64,000 bases of DNA, taken from positions 48,248 through 112,247 of the forward strand of contig JASCOE010000015.1 in the NCBI GenBank assembly GCA_029959285.1, written 5' to 3'. Made by a program: the position numbers and the translations under genes. The notes under the pieces were generated by a model. The model searched no databases and was not told the origin of the DNA. It saw nothing but the letters and a program-made list of their open reading frames with translations. Below, in pieces: positions 1 through 9,160 of this stretch (the stretch's first letter is position 1; each line of letters begins with the position of its first letter). Source of the stretch: Flavobacteriaceae bacterium PS02337 (lineage in GTDB: Bacteria; Bacteroidota; Bacteroidia; Flavobacteriales; Flavobacteriaceae).

Positions 1-582
1 TAATCCTAAAGAAGCTTTTATTAGGTTTAAGTTTTCTTCGGAATAATTGATTTTTAAAGCTTCCTGATGTCCTTTATCCGACATTTTGTCCCAGGTTTTT
101 TTGATGATGTTTTTTAGTTTTTCTTCGTCGTGTTTTTGAACGAAAGGTTCTAAGTAATAATCTAAAAATACGAGACAAATAACATCTTCCAATAACTGTG
201 TTTCGGCATCTTTTTTAAGTAGTTTTTTCTCAATTAAAAAGGAAACACGATCGATAAAAGTTTGATCATAACCAGCTTTTACAAGAATTTCGGCTGTAGT
301 TTTTGCGTGGAATTTTTTTAATTCTTCTCTCCATTTCAAATAACCAAGACGATCCATTGGATACGATTCGCGAGCAACTTTCCATCGGCAGATATGTTGT
401 GCTTTTGAAGCGATCTGAATTTCTTCTGAAGCGTTTGGTTCAAACTTCAAAAGTTTTTCATACATCCTGTTTGAATACAATAATTCTTTTGGATATTCTT
501 TGTTTTGGTCTAATTCGATGTTTGGATCTTGTGCATTTTCAGCATCAATCCATTCGCTTGCTTTTTGAAAAGGTGTAGTCAT
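1..582 (-). CDS. DUF4202 family protein (3' end outside window)
   Basis: An open frame runs from an ATG at 580-582 (minus strand) to the window edge, giving 194 residues with no stop. The N-terminus reads MTTPFQKASEWIDAEN, and a central stretch contains SKAQHICRWKVARESYPMDR. These match my memory of the DUF4202 family, which in Bacteroidota and some Proteobacteria is often found beside nirBD. Its biochemical role is unknown; the conserved His/Arg residues could form an HD-like pocket, which is inference. It lies upstream of nirD in transcription order reversed, with an inverted repeat between them, so co-transcription with nirD is uncertain. The C-terminal end is missing only because of the window boundary. 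Confidence 0.75.
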   Translation of the reverse strand, partial: MTTPFQKASEWIDAENAQDPNIELDQNKEYPKELLYSNRMYEKLLKFEPNASEEIQIASKAQHICRWKVARESYPMDRLGYLKWREELKKFHAKTTAEILVKAGYDQTFIDRVSFLIEKKLLKKDAETQLLEDVICLVFLDYYLEPFVQKHDEEKLKNIIKKTWDKMSDKGHQEALKINYSEENLNLIKASLGL

Positions 583-735
583 TTTTTGGTTTGATAATAG
601 AATTTCAAAGATACGGAATTAAGTTTTTTTTCTGCCACGAATTTCACGAATGTCCACGAATTATTGTTTTTGTTTTTTGCCACAGATTAAAGGATTTTTT
701 GTATTTTGTTGCATTGTGAAAATATGACGTCAGTT

Positions 736-837
736 TTGTCATTTCGAGGAACGAGAAATCACACTAGAAGCTCCGTATAGAATATTGCCAATCCTTGTCG
801 ACTCCCGAGTGTGATTTCTCGTTCCTCGAAATGACAA
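736..837. repeat. palindromic intergenic repeat, copy A
   Basis: Two arms of about 33 bp are near-perfect inverted copies: TTGTCATTTCGAGGAACGAG begins the left arm and its reverse complement ends the right arm. The loop is about 35 bp. Related copies lie at 5215-5316 and 9937-10048, all sharing TTGTCATTYCG at the tips and a fragment like AAGATTGGC in the middle. They sit only in intergenic spaces on the chromosomal side. This is consistent with a REP/MITE-type family of flavobacteria. Confidence 0.8.
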
Positions 838-849
838 GATTGAGTTGAA

Positions 850-1227
850 TTAATCTACAAATCCAACAAAAACTTCGTTTTCTACAACTTTAATTGGATA
901 CGTTGCAATTTTAAAATCGTCTCCATTTAAGTTCGAGCCATCTACTAAAGAAAATGTCTTCTTATGCATCGGACACGCAATTTTAGGAATATCATCGGCA
1001 GAACCAGTCATTCCTCTAGAAAGCACCATTTCCATTTTGTGCGGACATGCGTTTTGACAAGCGTACCATTCGTTACGGCGCGTAAAGTTGAAAATCGCAA
1101 TTTGTTTGTTTTTGTATTTGATGCATCCGCCTCGGTTTGTTGGAAAATCTTCTACTTTTCCTGCTTTAAACCAAATTGTGGCATCATTCGGGTGTACGGT
1201 TTCGTATTGATTTAAGATTTCTTCCAT
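850..1227 (-). CDS. nirD: nitrite reductase (NADH) small subunit NirD
   Basis: A 125-residue protein with a Rieske [2Fe-2S] signature: C61-P-H63 and C85-P-M-H88 supply the two Cys and two His ligands. NirD is the small subunit of the cytoplasmic NADH-dependent nitrite reductase, which reduces nitrite to ammonium in nitrate/nitrite assimilation. The large subunit NirB is encoded upstream on the same strand, so the order of transcription is nirB then nirD. The unusually long 396 bp spacer between them carries palindromes (see 1370-1445) and could hold a second promoter or reduce co-expression. The length is normal for the family. Confidence 0.92.
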   Translation of the reverse strand: MEEILNQYETVHPNDATIWFKAGKVEDFPTNRGGCIKYKNKQIAIFNFTRRNEWYACQNACPHKMEMVLSRGMTGSADDIPKIACPMHKKTFSLVDGSNLNGDDFKIATYPIKVVENEVFVGFVD

Positions 1228-1369
1228 TTTGATTTTGTTTTGATTTCCTGTTTCTTAGCCCTCTTTTTACAATCATGAGAGTATGATGGCGCAGTAAAAA
1301 AGAGGGTAAGAAGGACAGCAAACGTTTGTGATTTTTTTCTTTTTTTTGGAGCTGTTATTTTCTCACGCT

Positions 1370-1445
1370 CCCGATAGCTATCGGGATTGCAGATTTAGGC
1401 GATTTTATTTTATCTTTTTAATTCTTTATCCCGATAGCTATCGGG
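1370..1445. repeat. two copies of palindrome CCCGATAGCTATCGGG in the nirB-nirD spacer
   Basis: Two identical 16-bp perfect palindromes lie at 1370-1385 and 1430-1445 in the 396 bp spacer between nirB and nirD (1228-1623). Short self-complementary repeats of this kind are scattered in flavobacterial intergenic DNA. The rest of the spacer is AT-rich with T-runs, and I see no gene in it. Whether the palindromes act on the nir transcript is not shown. Confidence 0.7.
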
Positions 1446-1623
1446 AGTGGCTTTTATTTTAAACACATAGAAACATAGATTTTTTTGTTTTTTGTTTGAG
1501 AAAAAGAAAACTAAAAGAAACTAGTTTCTAACACATAGTCCCGAAGTTTCGTGATGAATTGAAGCAAGTGAAACGGCTTTTTTAAGTTCAGTTAATTCTA
1601 TGATTCTATGTGTTTAAATATTT

Positions 1624-4137
1624 TTATGTCCAAGCTTTTGGTGCTTTTTGATCTCTTAATGGTACAAAAGCAATATTATCGTCTTTCTCGTCTGAGTTCA
1701 CAAAATGATTGAAGCGTTTTAATAATCTTGGTTTTTCTAAAACTTGTTTCCATTCGCATTCGAAAGTGTTTACTAAAGTCTGCATTTCGGCTTCTAATGT
1801 TTCGCAGATTCCTAAACTGTCTTCGATGATAACTTGTTTTAAATATTCTAAACCTCCGTCTAATTTTTCTAACCAAGTTGAAGTTCTAATTAATGGACCA
1901 GCAGTACGGATGTAATACATTAAGAAGCGATCCATATATTTGATAACCGTTTCTTTGTCGATTTTCTCTGCTAATAAAACGGCATGTTTTGGGTTTGCAC
2001 CGCCATTTCCTGCGATGTATAAATTCCATCCGCCTTCAACAGCGATTAGTCCGAAATCTTTTCCACGGGCTTCTGCACATTCGCGAATGCAAGCTGAAAC
2101 GCCACCTTTTAATTTATGCGGAGAGCGGATTCCTTTATATCTGTTTTCTAGTTCGATGGCAAATCCGGCGCTATCGTCCATTCCGTAACGACACCAAGCA
2201 TTTCCAACACAGCTTTTTACGGCACGAAGTGATTTTCCGTATGCATGACCGCTTTCAAAACCATTATCAATTAAGATTTTCCAGATTTTTGGCAAATCGC
2301 TTAAATGTGCTCCAAATAAATCTACTCTTTGAGCTCCAGTGATTTTAGTGTATAAATCAAATTGCTTAGCAACTTCACCAATTACGATTAATTTTTCGGC
2401 TGTAATTTCGCCTCCCGCAACTCTTGGAACTACAGAATAGGTTCCGTTTCGTTGAATGTTGGCCAAAAATCTATCATTTGTATCTTGCGTTGTAACATGT
2501 TTGTTTGCTGTGTCATTGTAAATACTAGAGAAAATAGAAGCTACAACTGGTTTGCAAACTTCGCAACCATCTCCTTTTCCATGATGATCTAAAACATCAT
2601 AAAAGTTTTCATATTTATTGATTTTTACTAAATCAAATAGTTCCTGACGTGTGTAGCTAAAATGCTCACAGATCACTTCTTTTACTTCTTTTCCTAAAGA
2701 TTTTTGAGTTGCTTTTACCAAATCTGAAACCATTGGTTTACAGCCTCCACAACCTGAAGTTGCTTTTGTTGCTTTCACAACATCAGAAAAAGTGGCGCAA
2801 GATTCGTCTAGAATTTTACAGCAAATTGAACCTTTCGTTACATTTTCGCAAGAACAGATTACAGCGGTGTCTGGCAAATCCATTACGCTTCCCATAGAAG
2901 AACCCTCAGAACCGTCACGAGAACCTAAAATTAGATCTTCAGGATTTTTAGGCAAAGCCATTCCGTTGCTGTAAATCTGGAAAAGTGAATTATAATCGCT
3001 GGAATCTCCAACTAAAATTCCGCCTAATAAAGTTTTAGAATCTTTGGTAACGTTAATTCTTTTGTAGATTCCGCTTAATTTATTCTCATATATAATAGCG
3101 GTTACATGTTCATTTTCGATAAAAGGATCACCAAAACTAGCTACTTCAACACCAATTAATTTCAATTGTGTTGACATATCGATGGTTTCTCTCATGGTTT
3201 TCTCACCATTTAAGATTTGCTCGGCAGCAACATCAGCCATTTCGTAACCTGGTGCAACCAATCCGTAAATGTTTTGGTTATAAAGTGCTGCTTCACCAAT
3301 CGCATAAATAGAAGAATCTGAAGTTTGCATTTGATTATTTACCACGATTCCGCCTCTAACGCCGACTTCAAGTCCAGAAACTCTTGCCAATTCGTCGCGA
3401 GGTTTAATTCCGGCAGAAATAACCAACATGTCTACTTTTAACAATTCGTCGTTGGCAAACATCATTCCTGTTATACTTTCCTTTCCGTCAATATATTGTG
3501 TTGCTTTGTTAAGATGAATTCCGATATTTAATTCTTCAATTTTTGACTGAAGCATATCGCTCGCACCTTGATCTAATTGTCTCGGCATCAAACGTGGAGC
3601 AAATTCAACCACATGAGGATTCAATCCTAAATCTCTAACCGCTTTTGCTGCTTCCAAACCTAATAATCCTCCGCCCAAAACTGCGGCTTCTGTAGCGCCT
3701 TTTTGTTTTATTTTTCTAGCATACACCATAATAGCATCCAAATCTTCGATGGTTCTATATACAAAAACACCTTCTTTTTCTACACCTTCAATTGGCGGAA
3801 CAAAAGCTGATGAACCCGTTGCTAAAACTAAGTAGTCGTACGTATGTGTTTTTCCTAAATGCGTGTGAATTGTTTTTTCTTCACGATTAATATCTGTAAT
3901 TAACTCAGATGTATTTAGAATAATATTGTTTTCTAAATACCAATTAGTAGTAGATAATGAGAGATCATCTGCCGTTTTACCTCCAAAATATTCACTTAAA
4001 TGAACACGATCGTAAGCGCGTCTTGGCTCTTCACCAAATACGGTAATCTGATACTTTTCTTGTCCTGATTTTGCGACAAATTTTTCGCAAAATTTATAAC
4101 CAACCATGCCGTTTCCAACTACTATTACTCTAATCAT
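1624..4137 (-). CDS. nirB: nitrite reductase (NADH) large subunit NirB
   Basis: An 837-residue protein of normal NirB length. The N-terminus (VIVVGNGMVGYKF) is the FAD-binding Rossmann fold, and a second dinucleotide fold (AAVLGGGLLGLEAA) follows near residue 150. A BFD-like [2Fe-2S] domain is visible as CSCEN followed by SGCGGCKP, and a second related Cys pair (GCEVCKP) lies further on. The C-terminal third is the sirohaem/[4Fe-4S] reductase half, with C-x5-C (SCVGNAWC) and C-x3-C (ACIREC). It passes electrons from NADH to nitrite, giving ammonium, in the cytoplasm, with NirD as partner. An 18-bp palindrome sits just upstream of its probable -7 box, which suggests control by a DNA-binding regulator. 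Confidence 0.95.
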   Translation of the reverse strand: MIRVIVVGNGMVGYKFCEKFVAKSGQEKYQITVFGEEPRRAYDRVHLSEYFGGKTADDLSLSTTNWYLENNIILNTSELITDINREEKTIHTHLGKTHTYDYLVLATGSSAFVPPIEGVEKEGVFVYRTIEDLDAIMVYARKIKQKGATEAAVLGGGLLGLEAAKAVRDLGLNPHVVEFAPRLMPRQLDQGASDMLQSKIEELNIGIHLNKATQYIDGKESITGMMFANDELLKVDMLVISAGIKPRDELARVSGLEVGVRGGIVVNNQMQTSDSSIYAIGEAALYNQNIYGLVAPGYEMADVAAEQILNGEKTMRETIDMSTQLKLIGVEVASFGDPFIENEHVTAIIYENKLSGIYKRINVTKDSKTLLGGILVGDSSDYNSLFQIYSNGMALPKNPEDLILGSRDGSEGSSMGSVMDLPDTAVICSCENVTKGSICCKILDESCATFSDVVKATKATSGCGGCKPMVSDLVKATQKSLGKEVKEVICEHFSYTRQELFDLVKINKYENFYDVLDHHGKGDGCEVCKPVVASIFSSIYNDTANKHVTTQDTNDRFLANIQRNGTYSVVPRVAGGEITAEKLIVIGEVAKQFDLYTKITGAQRVDLFGAHLSDLPKIWKILIDNGFESGHAYGKSLRAVKSCVGNAWCRYGMDDSAGFAIELENRYKGIRSPHKLKGGVSACIRECAEARGKDFGLIAVEGGWNLYIAGNGGANPKHAVLLAEKIDKETVIKYMDRFLMYYIRTAGPLIRTSTWLEKLDGGLEYLKQVIIEDSLGICETLEAEMQTLVNTFECEWKQVLEKPRLLKRFNHFVNSDEKDDNIAFVPLRDQKAPKAWT

Positions 4138-4163
4138 GATTTCTTTAATTAAGTATTACTACG

Positions 4164-4265
4164 CAAATATAAGTATTTATACTTATTTAAATACGTAAAA
4201 TATTTATTTTTTATCTAAATGCAGAACTAGAATAACTACGTATTTTGTTTAATCTTTTACGTAGT
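4164..4265 (-). promoter_or_regulatory. candidate nirB promoter and operator palindromes
   Basis: Read on the minus strand, TATATTTG (4164-4171) fits the Bacteroidota -7 box TAnnTTTG, about 27 bp upstream of the nirB start codon. Overlapping its upstream side is a perfect 18-bp palindrome, ATAAGTATTTATACTTAT (4169-4186). Further upstream a second inverted repeat, ACTACGTA (4235-4242) and TACGTAGT (4258-4265), is separated by 15 bp. No clear -33 TTG was found. The layout suggests repressor or activator binding in nitrite control, but the regulator is not identified. Confidence 0.45.
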
Positions 4266-4405
4266 GCGGGTTTTGAATGAATTTTAGAAACATTAATTTT
4301 TTAAATTTGAAAAGATTCTAAATAAGCATTTCAAAAAAATATCGTAAATTCATAAGAATTTTACCGTCTTTTTCTATTGAGGAGCATTTTTAAAACAGAA
4401 ATCCT

Positions 4406-5179
4406 ATGAAAAATATATTTTCAATATTGTTATTGTCCATTTTAATGATAAGCTGTAAGACTATGGCAGATAAAGAATCGAAGGGAAAAATAGCTTCGGG
4501 AACATCTCAAGATGATTTGAATTTTTATTTTAAAGCAACTGGAAATGAACCCTTTTGGGGAATTAAAATTGGAAATGATCAGATTGTTTTTACTTCATTA
4601 ATTCCAGGAAAAGAAAGCATAACTTTTCCTGCCGTTGATGCAATACGTGCGATGGATGCGAATGTCAGAATGTACAAAGTAAGTAATGAAACAGCTTCAG
4701 CAACTATTACTATTCAGCAATTGGACTGTCAGGATTCAATGTCTGGTGCAATTTCGCCGTATAGTGTAAAGGTTGAAATTAAAAATAATTCAGAGTTAGA
4801 AGCGAAAAAACTAAGCGGATGCGGAAAATTTATTACTGATTATCGTCTTCATGATATTTGGGTTTTGGAAGAATTGAACGGCTACAAAGTTTTTGAAACT
4901 GATTTTCAGAAAGAATTCCCGAGACTTGAAATTAATTCGACAGAAAATAGATTTTCAGGTTTTGGAGGTTGTAATTCAATTACAGGACAAATTTTTTATG
5001 AGAAAGATCTTTTGCGTTTTACCAAAGTCGTTTCTACTTTAATGGCTTGTCCCTCTGGAAATAAAGAAGGCGATTTTTTGAAAGCGCTTCAAAGTACAAC
5101 CAATTATTCGATTGAAAATAATAGATTGACTTTGTCAAATCCTTCTGGGAAATTGATTGTTTTTAAGAAAGTGGATTAA
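4406..5179 (+). CDS. META/HslJ-domain outer-envelope lipoprotein
   Basis: A 257-residue predicted lipoprotein. The signal peptide MKNIFSILLLSILMISC ends in a lipobox Cys at residue 17. The first half carries a FKATGNEPFWGIKI motif typical of the COG3650-like domain. The second half (from about residue 145, DIWVLEELNGYK) is a META domain like HslJ, with the FGGCNSITG and MACPSG motifs. The family is linked to envelope stress and, in E. coli HslJ, novobiocin resistance; a specific role here is not known. It stands alone between nirB (divergent) and a palindromic repeat. The ATG at 4406 is followed directly by a good signal peptide, which supports the start. Confidence 0.85.
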   Translation: MKNIFSILLLSILMISCKTMADKESKGKIASGTSQDDLNFYFKATGNEPFWGIKIGNDQIVFTSLIPGKESITFPAVDAIRAMDANVRMYKVSNETASATITIQQLDCQDSMSGAISPYSVKVEIKNNSELEAKKLSGCGKFITDYRLHDIWVLEELNGYKVFETDFQKEFPRLEINSTENRFSGFGGCNSITGQIFYEKDLLRFTKVVSTLMACPSGNKEGDFLKALQSTTNYSIENNRLTLSNPSGKLIVFKKVD

Positions 5180-5214
5180 AAGTTTTGTTTCAGGTTTAAA
5201 GTTTCACGTTACTG

Positions 5215-5316
5215 TTGTCATTTCGACGAAGGAGAAATCTCCACGAGAAGCTCGACAAAGATTGGCTTATAGGAATGGAGCTGCTTGCGAAGATTTCTCC
5301 TTCGTCGAAATGACAA
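5215..5316. repeat. palindromic intergenic repeat, copy B
   Basis: Inverted arms start TTGTCATTTCGACGAAGGAG and end with the reverse complement. It belongs to the same family as copies A and C, with compensated differences in both arms that keep the palindrome (GACGAAGGAG here, GAGGAACGAG in A). It lies between the convergent lipoprotein and DUF2130 genes, where it could also end transcription from both sides. Confidence 0.8.
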
Positions 5317-5328
5317 TATTGTGTTGAA

Positions 5329-6612
5329 TTATTCTAATAATTCTTTAGAATCCTCTTCATCATCTCCTTCAATAAAATCCAATTCCAAAGCTCTTACCGT
5401 TTGCACTGCATTTCCAGCAATACCACGAATCGAACCGTACATTCCTAAAGTATTATGAACCACTTTTTCGATTTGCTTTTCACGTTGTTTCCAGATTCTT
5501 TGCATCGCTCTTTTTTCAGAATCCAGATCGCTTTGCATTTGTGTAAAACCTTCTACAATCCCTTCTACTTGCAAACGAAATTCGTTACTCGTTAAGAAAT
5601 CATACAACATCGACATTTTATCGCCTTTGTTTTCCTGCGCCTGAACAGCCTGACTTACCTGAATTAAAGACTGACGTAAAACCGCACTTAAACCTTTAAA
5701 TTCTTCATAAGTACAAATCCAGATTCCGTCGCGCATTCCCATTCGTTCCATTCCAGAAGGCATTACTTCGGTAACTAAAACACCAATATTGGCTCTTTTA
5801 GTTCTAATATCATTTTTGAATTTCTCAATCCAAGATGGTTGAAACGCTTTTGTTCTTTTACTTTCATAATAAATAGAACCGCAGTTTTGCACTTCGCGCG
5901 TATTTACAATTTGAAGACAATCTGCTCCGTTTGCACCTTTTTTAACTTCGTCAATGCTGTCAAGAGGAAAATTATTTGCGAGCCATTCTTCAATTGCCAA
6001 TTCCATTACTTCTCCTTGCAATTGCATAGAACCTTGTTCTTGCTTGCGCTTCATTTCCTCAATCAGCTTTTTTTGATCGTCAGATTGTTTTTGGTATTCT
6101 TTTATTTTTAATTCGTTTTTTTCTTCTTCTTGTTTACGAATTTTATCGCGTTCTAAAACCAAAGTAGCATTAAGTTGTTTTTGAGCTTCAGCTTCAATTG
6201 CTTCTTTCATTTCCAGTTTTTCACGTTGAAGTTTTGCAATTTCACCTTGCATTTTATTCAATTCCCTGATTTTATCTGATTTTTCAGAGAGTTCTTTTTC
6301 CATTAAAAGTAAACGATCTTTATTTTCTTCTTCTAATTTGGCTTTTAGTTTTTCAGAAATTTCTTTTTCGGCTGCTTTTTTTTCTTTTTCAAGACGTTCA
6401 ATAAAAAGCTCATTTTCCTGTTTTTTCTTTACTTCAAATTCGGCTTTTGCTTTTTCGAATTGTTCGTTTTTAAGCTCAATTTCACGATTCTGAATATTGG
6501 CTTTTTGTTGAAATTCTTTACGAATGCTGTCTTCTAACTGATGTTTTAAGATGTCATTTACGTCGATATTTTCTCCGCAGTTTGGGCATTGAATTGAAGA
6601 TTGCTCAGCCAT
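5329..6612 (-). CDS. DUF2130 domain-containing protein
   Basis: A 427-residue protein. It begins with a small zinc-ribbon-like motif (IQCPNCGENI). A long charged coiled coil runs from about residue 25 to 205, and the DUF2130 domain covers about 210-320 (EEWLANNFPLDSIDEV, YYESKRTKAF, GIWICTYEEF). The E-S-K segment resembles the E-x-K strand of PD-(D/E)xK nuclease folds, and the overall layout recalls RmuC. DNA binding or cleavage is inference only. The tail is acidic. No operon partner is seen: it is flanked by repeats on both sides. Confidence 0.85.
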   Translation of the reverse strand: MAEQSSIQCPNCGENIDVNDILKHQLEDSIRKEFQQKANIQNREIELKNEQFEKAKAEFEVKKKQENELFIERLEKEKKAAEKEISEKLKAKLEEENKDRLLLMEKELSEKSDKIRELNKMQGEIAKLQREKLEMKEAIEAEAQKQLNATLVLERDKIRKQEEEKNELKIKEYQKQSDDQKKLIEEMKRKQEQGSMQLQGEVMELAIEEWLANNFPLDSIDEVKKGANGADCLQIVNTREVQNCGSIYYESKRTKAFQPSWIEKFKNDIRTKRANIGVLVTEVMPSGMERMGMRDGIWICTYEEFKGLSAVLRQSLIQVSQAVQAQENKGDKMSMLYDFLTSNEFRLQVEGIVEGFTQMQSDLDSEKRAMQRIWKQREKQIEKVVHNTLGMYGSIRGIAGNAVQTVRALELDFIEGDDEEDSKELLE

Positions 6613-6785
6613 TTTTATTGATTTTTATTTTGTAGAATTATAGTTTGCTAAGGTATTTAAAAGTTCTCTTTTTATGGTGTGGATTTCTGTACTAAATTGT
6701 AACGAATTTTTGTTATAGTCACGAAGGCGCTATGAGGCAAAGTTTTTTTGCCACAGATTAAAAGATTAAAAGGATTTTTTGAATT

Positions 6786-6904
6786 GCCTCCAGCTTTAGC
6801 TGGAGGTATAAAAGTTGAATTAGAAAAGGCTTTAGCCAAATCCGCAGTTGTTAGGCTAAAGCCTTGTAAGCTTAATTATTTTTCCATCCAGCTAAAGCTG
6901 GACG
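6786..6904. repeat. nested inverted repeats in the DUF2130-LysR spacer
   Basis: The 345 bp spacer 6613-6957 holds nested inverted arms. CCTCCAGCTTTAGCTGGAGG is itself a palindrome. AAGGCTTTAGCC is answered by GGCTAAAGCCTT about 35 bp later, and TCCAGCTAAAGCTGGA closes the unit. This is a different family from copies A-C. There is no gene in the spacer. Confidence 0.7.
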
Positions 6905-6957
6905 CAATTAATAAATAAAAACTTCGCGCCTTTGCGAGATTAAATTATAAAACAATT

Positions 6958-7845
6958 TTAGCGTGAACCTGTTTTCTTCAATAAAAAATCAACAGCAGAT
7001 TGCGTAATTTCAGAAACATCTTCTTTTGAAGTTATAATCGAAACATTAGTAAAAAGATTCACTTTTTTCAATTCAATAAAACCAATCTCCGAATCTTGAT
7101 CGTTTTTTGCAATATTCGAAGGAACAATCGAAATTCCTAATCCGTTTTTGACTAATTGTACAATCGAGTTGATGTTATTCGCTTCGTGAATAATCTTCGG
7201 CTTAAAGCCATAAAAAGCACAAAGTTCTAATAAAACTTCATGATAATGCGGCGCATAGTCTTTATTGAAAAACACAAAAGTTTCGTCTTTCAGTTTTAAA
7301 AATTCATTTTCAGATTTTATTTGAATTGCATTTTTGTTGTAAACCAAAGAAAATCCGTCTTTAAACCATAAATGAGATTTTATCTTTGGTGAATGAATGG
7401 GCGATCTGATAATTCCCATTTCGATTTTTCCTTGTTCTAAAGCGTCGATTTGTTTCGTAGTTGAAATTTCAAAAAGTTTGAAATTGACGTATGGAAATTG
7501 TACTTTCAGATGTTTGATTAAATCTGAAATAACTGCCGAATAAATCGAACTGATATACGCGATTCTGAATTCGCCCGAAACGTTTTCTGCAATCTTTTTT
7601 GTTTTCGCAGAAATGTGATCCAAATTCTGAAAAAGTGTTTTTGTTTCTTTTTCAAAATACTTTCCAGCTTCGGTCAATTCTACTTTTTTATTATTTCTAA
7701 TGAAAAGTTTTGCTTGAAGTTCTTCTTCTAATTCGGCTATTTGACGGCTCAATGGCGGCTGTGAAATAAAAAGTTTCTCCGCAGCTTTGGTGAAGTTTAG
7801 TTCTTCGGCTACAGCCAAAAAATATTTTAGATGACGTAATTCCAT
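6958..7845 (-). CDS. LysR family transcriptional regulator
   Basis: A 295-residue protein of standard LysR length. The winged HTH covers residues 1-60 (MELRHLKYFLAVAEELNFTK, then AAEKLFISQPPLSRQIAELE). The remaining ~200 residues form the two-lobed effector-binding domain (FRIAYISSIYSAVISDLIKH, LVKNGLGISIVPSNIA). LysR proteins usually control a divergent neighbour. Here the divergent gene at 8069 encodes a methyltransferase, but a 220 bp spacer with its own large inverted repeat lies between, so that target is only a guess. The ligand is unknown. Confidence 0.9.
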   Translation of the reverse strand: MELRHLKYFLAVAEELNFTKAAEKLFISQPPLSRQIAELEEELQAKLFIRNNKKVELTEAGKYFEKETKTLFQNLDHISAKTKKIAENVSGEFRIAYISSIYSAVISDLIKHLKVQFPYVNFKLFEISTTKQIDALEQGKIEMGIIRSPIHSPKIKSHLWFKDGFSLVYNKNAIQIKSENEFLKLKDETFVFFNKDYAPHYHEVLLELCAFYGFKPKIIHEANNINSIVQLVKNGLGISIVPSNIAKNDQDSEIGFIELKKVNLFTNVSIITSKEDVSEITQSAVDFLLKKTGSR

Positions 7846-7931
7846 GATACTTTTAAGGTATTATTGATTGATAAAAATAGTATTTTTAAAGTATTTATAA
7901 AAAGAATAGTTTTGAAAAAGCAAAAAATAAT

Positions 7932-8051
7932 TCTCTCGCAGATTTAGCAGACAAAGCAGATTATTAATTTTAGATAAATCATCTTAATCATAATAATATC
8001 CTAATCATATAATAGCAAAAAGATTAGCTCAATCTGCTTTATCTGCGAGAA
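7932..8051. repeat. long inverted repeat between LysR and methyltransferase genes
   Basis: The arms are CTCGCAGATTTAGCAGACAA...GCAGATT on the left and its near-complement AATCTGCTTTATCTGCGAG on the right, around an AT-rich loop of about 75 bp. It is another dispersed palindrome family of this genome. A regulatory function between the divergent genes cannot be told from sequence. Confidence 0.65.
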
Positions 8052-8068
8052 ATAAAAAAACAAAAGGC

Positions 8069-8776
8069 ATGATAAAATCAACAATTGCTGAAATCAAAGA
8101 ACGATTTGACAATGATGTCGAACGATTTTCAAATTTAGAAACGGGACAAGTCGCTACAATTGACGCGACAATTTCTTTGGAATTAATAACTGAAGCTTCA
8201 AAACGCATTGTTCCGAATGCTAAAAAAGTTTTAGATGTTGGCTGTGGAGCTGGAAATTATACTTTAATGATGTTGTCTAAAATACCAAACTTAAACTGCA
8301 CTTTAGTCGATTTGAGTTTGCCAATGTTAAATCGTGCTTTTGAAAGAGTTTCAGCAGAAACAAATGGAAAAGTCGAAACAAAACAAGGCGATATTCGGGA
8401 AATTGATTTAGAAGAAAACAGTTTTGATATTATTTTGGCAGGCGCAGTTTTGCATCATTTACGTGATGATGAAGATTGGGAAACAACTTTTACAAAATTG
8501 TTTAAATTGTTGAAACCTGGCGGATGTTTGATGATTTCTGATTTGATAACGCAAGATACGGAGTTATTGAATGAATATACTTGGCAACGTTACGGCGAAT
8601 ATTTAGAAGGAATAGGAGGAGCGGAGTATCGCCAAAAAGTTTTAGATTATATTGAAAAAGAAGATTCGCCAAGATCAATGAATTATCAATTGGATTTGAT
8701 GAAAAAAATTGGTTTTTCTAAAGTCGAAATTTTACATAAAAACATGTGTTTCGGAGCTTTTGGAGGAATTAAGTAG
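8069..8776 (+). CDS. class I SAM-dependent methyltransferase
   Basis: A 235-residue protein with a clear Rossmann-type methyltransferase core. Motif I is VLDVGCGAGNYTL (about residues 54-66), the acidic SAM-ribose loop is LVDLSLPML, and motif IV/post-motif is IILAGAVLHHL followed by LFKLLKPGGCLMISD. The substrate is not evident; the sequence resembles general ubiE/COQ5-like or small-molecule methylases. It has no co-directional partner within 100 bp. Two inverted repeats flank it. Confidence 0.85.
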   Translation: MIKSTIAEIKERFDNDVERFSNLETGQVATIDATISLELITEASKRIVPNAKKVLDVGCGAGNYTLMMLSKIPNLNCTLVDLSLPMLNRAFERVSAETNGKVETKQGDIREIDLEENSFDIILAGAVLHHLRDDEDWETTFTKLFKLLKPGGCLMISDLITQDTELLNEYTWQRYGEYLEGIGGAEYRQKVLDYIEKEDSPRSMNYQLDLMKKIGFSKVEILHKNMCFGAFGGIK

Positions 8777-8786
8777 ATTTTTTTTT

Positions 8787-8870
8787 TGCCACGAATTACA
8801 CGAATTATCACTAATTTTTATTTAAAAAAAGAAAAAAATAATTCGTGCAAATTTGTGTAATTCGTGGCAA
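8787..8870. repeat. inverted repeat GCCACGAATTACACGAAT family
   Basis: The left arm GCCACGAATTACACGAATTA is matched by AATTCGTGCAAATTTGTGTAATTCGTGGC on the right. Degenerate single arms of the same unit occur near 640-690 and 6750-6785. It lies between convergent genes and probably also acts as a bidirectional stem for transcription end. Confidence 0.65.
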
Positions 8871-8879
8871 ATAAACATT

Positions 8880-9158
8880 TTATAAAACTTGTGCAGTTTT
8901 GTATACTTGAATTGGAGTAGAAACAAGGCTTTCGGTTTTTTTAATGAAATCTTGGAGATACGATTGACTGTTGTGCAAATCTAGACCAACTTGGTCTTTC
9001 CATTCTTCCCAAAGAATAAAAACATTTTCGGAAGTATGTAAATCATAACGAATACAAGCTGCTTCTTTTCTGGTTTCTGCTACTAAATGAGCAAGCAAGT
9101 TTTGAACTTCAATTAAATGCTCAGGTTTACTTTTTAAAATTGCTGTAATTGAAATCAT
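8880..9158 (-). CDS. antibiotic biosynthesis monooxygenase (ABM/YgiN-like) protein
   Basis: A 92-residue ferredoxin-like ABM-domain protein (ITAILKSKPEHLIEVQNLLA, then ENVFILWEEWKD and LDLHNSQSYLQDF). The His in LHNS is at the position conserved in YgiN-type quinol monooxygenases. The stop of the upstream quinone reductase gene and this start are 2 bp apart, so the two are translated from one message. In E. coli the matching pair is mdaB-ygiN, where they form a quinone redox cycle; the same role is inferred here. Confidence 0.85.
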   Translation of the reverse strand: MISITAILKSKPEHLIEVQNLLAHLVAETRKEAACIRYDLHTSENVFILWEEWKDQVGLDLHNSQSYLQDFIKKTESLVSTPIQVYKTAQVL

Positions 9159-9160
9159 AA

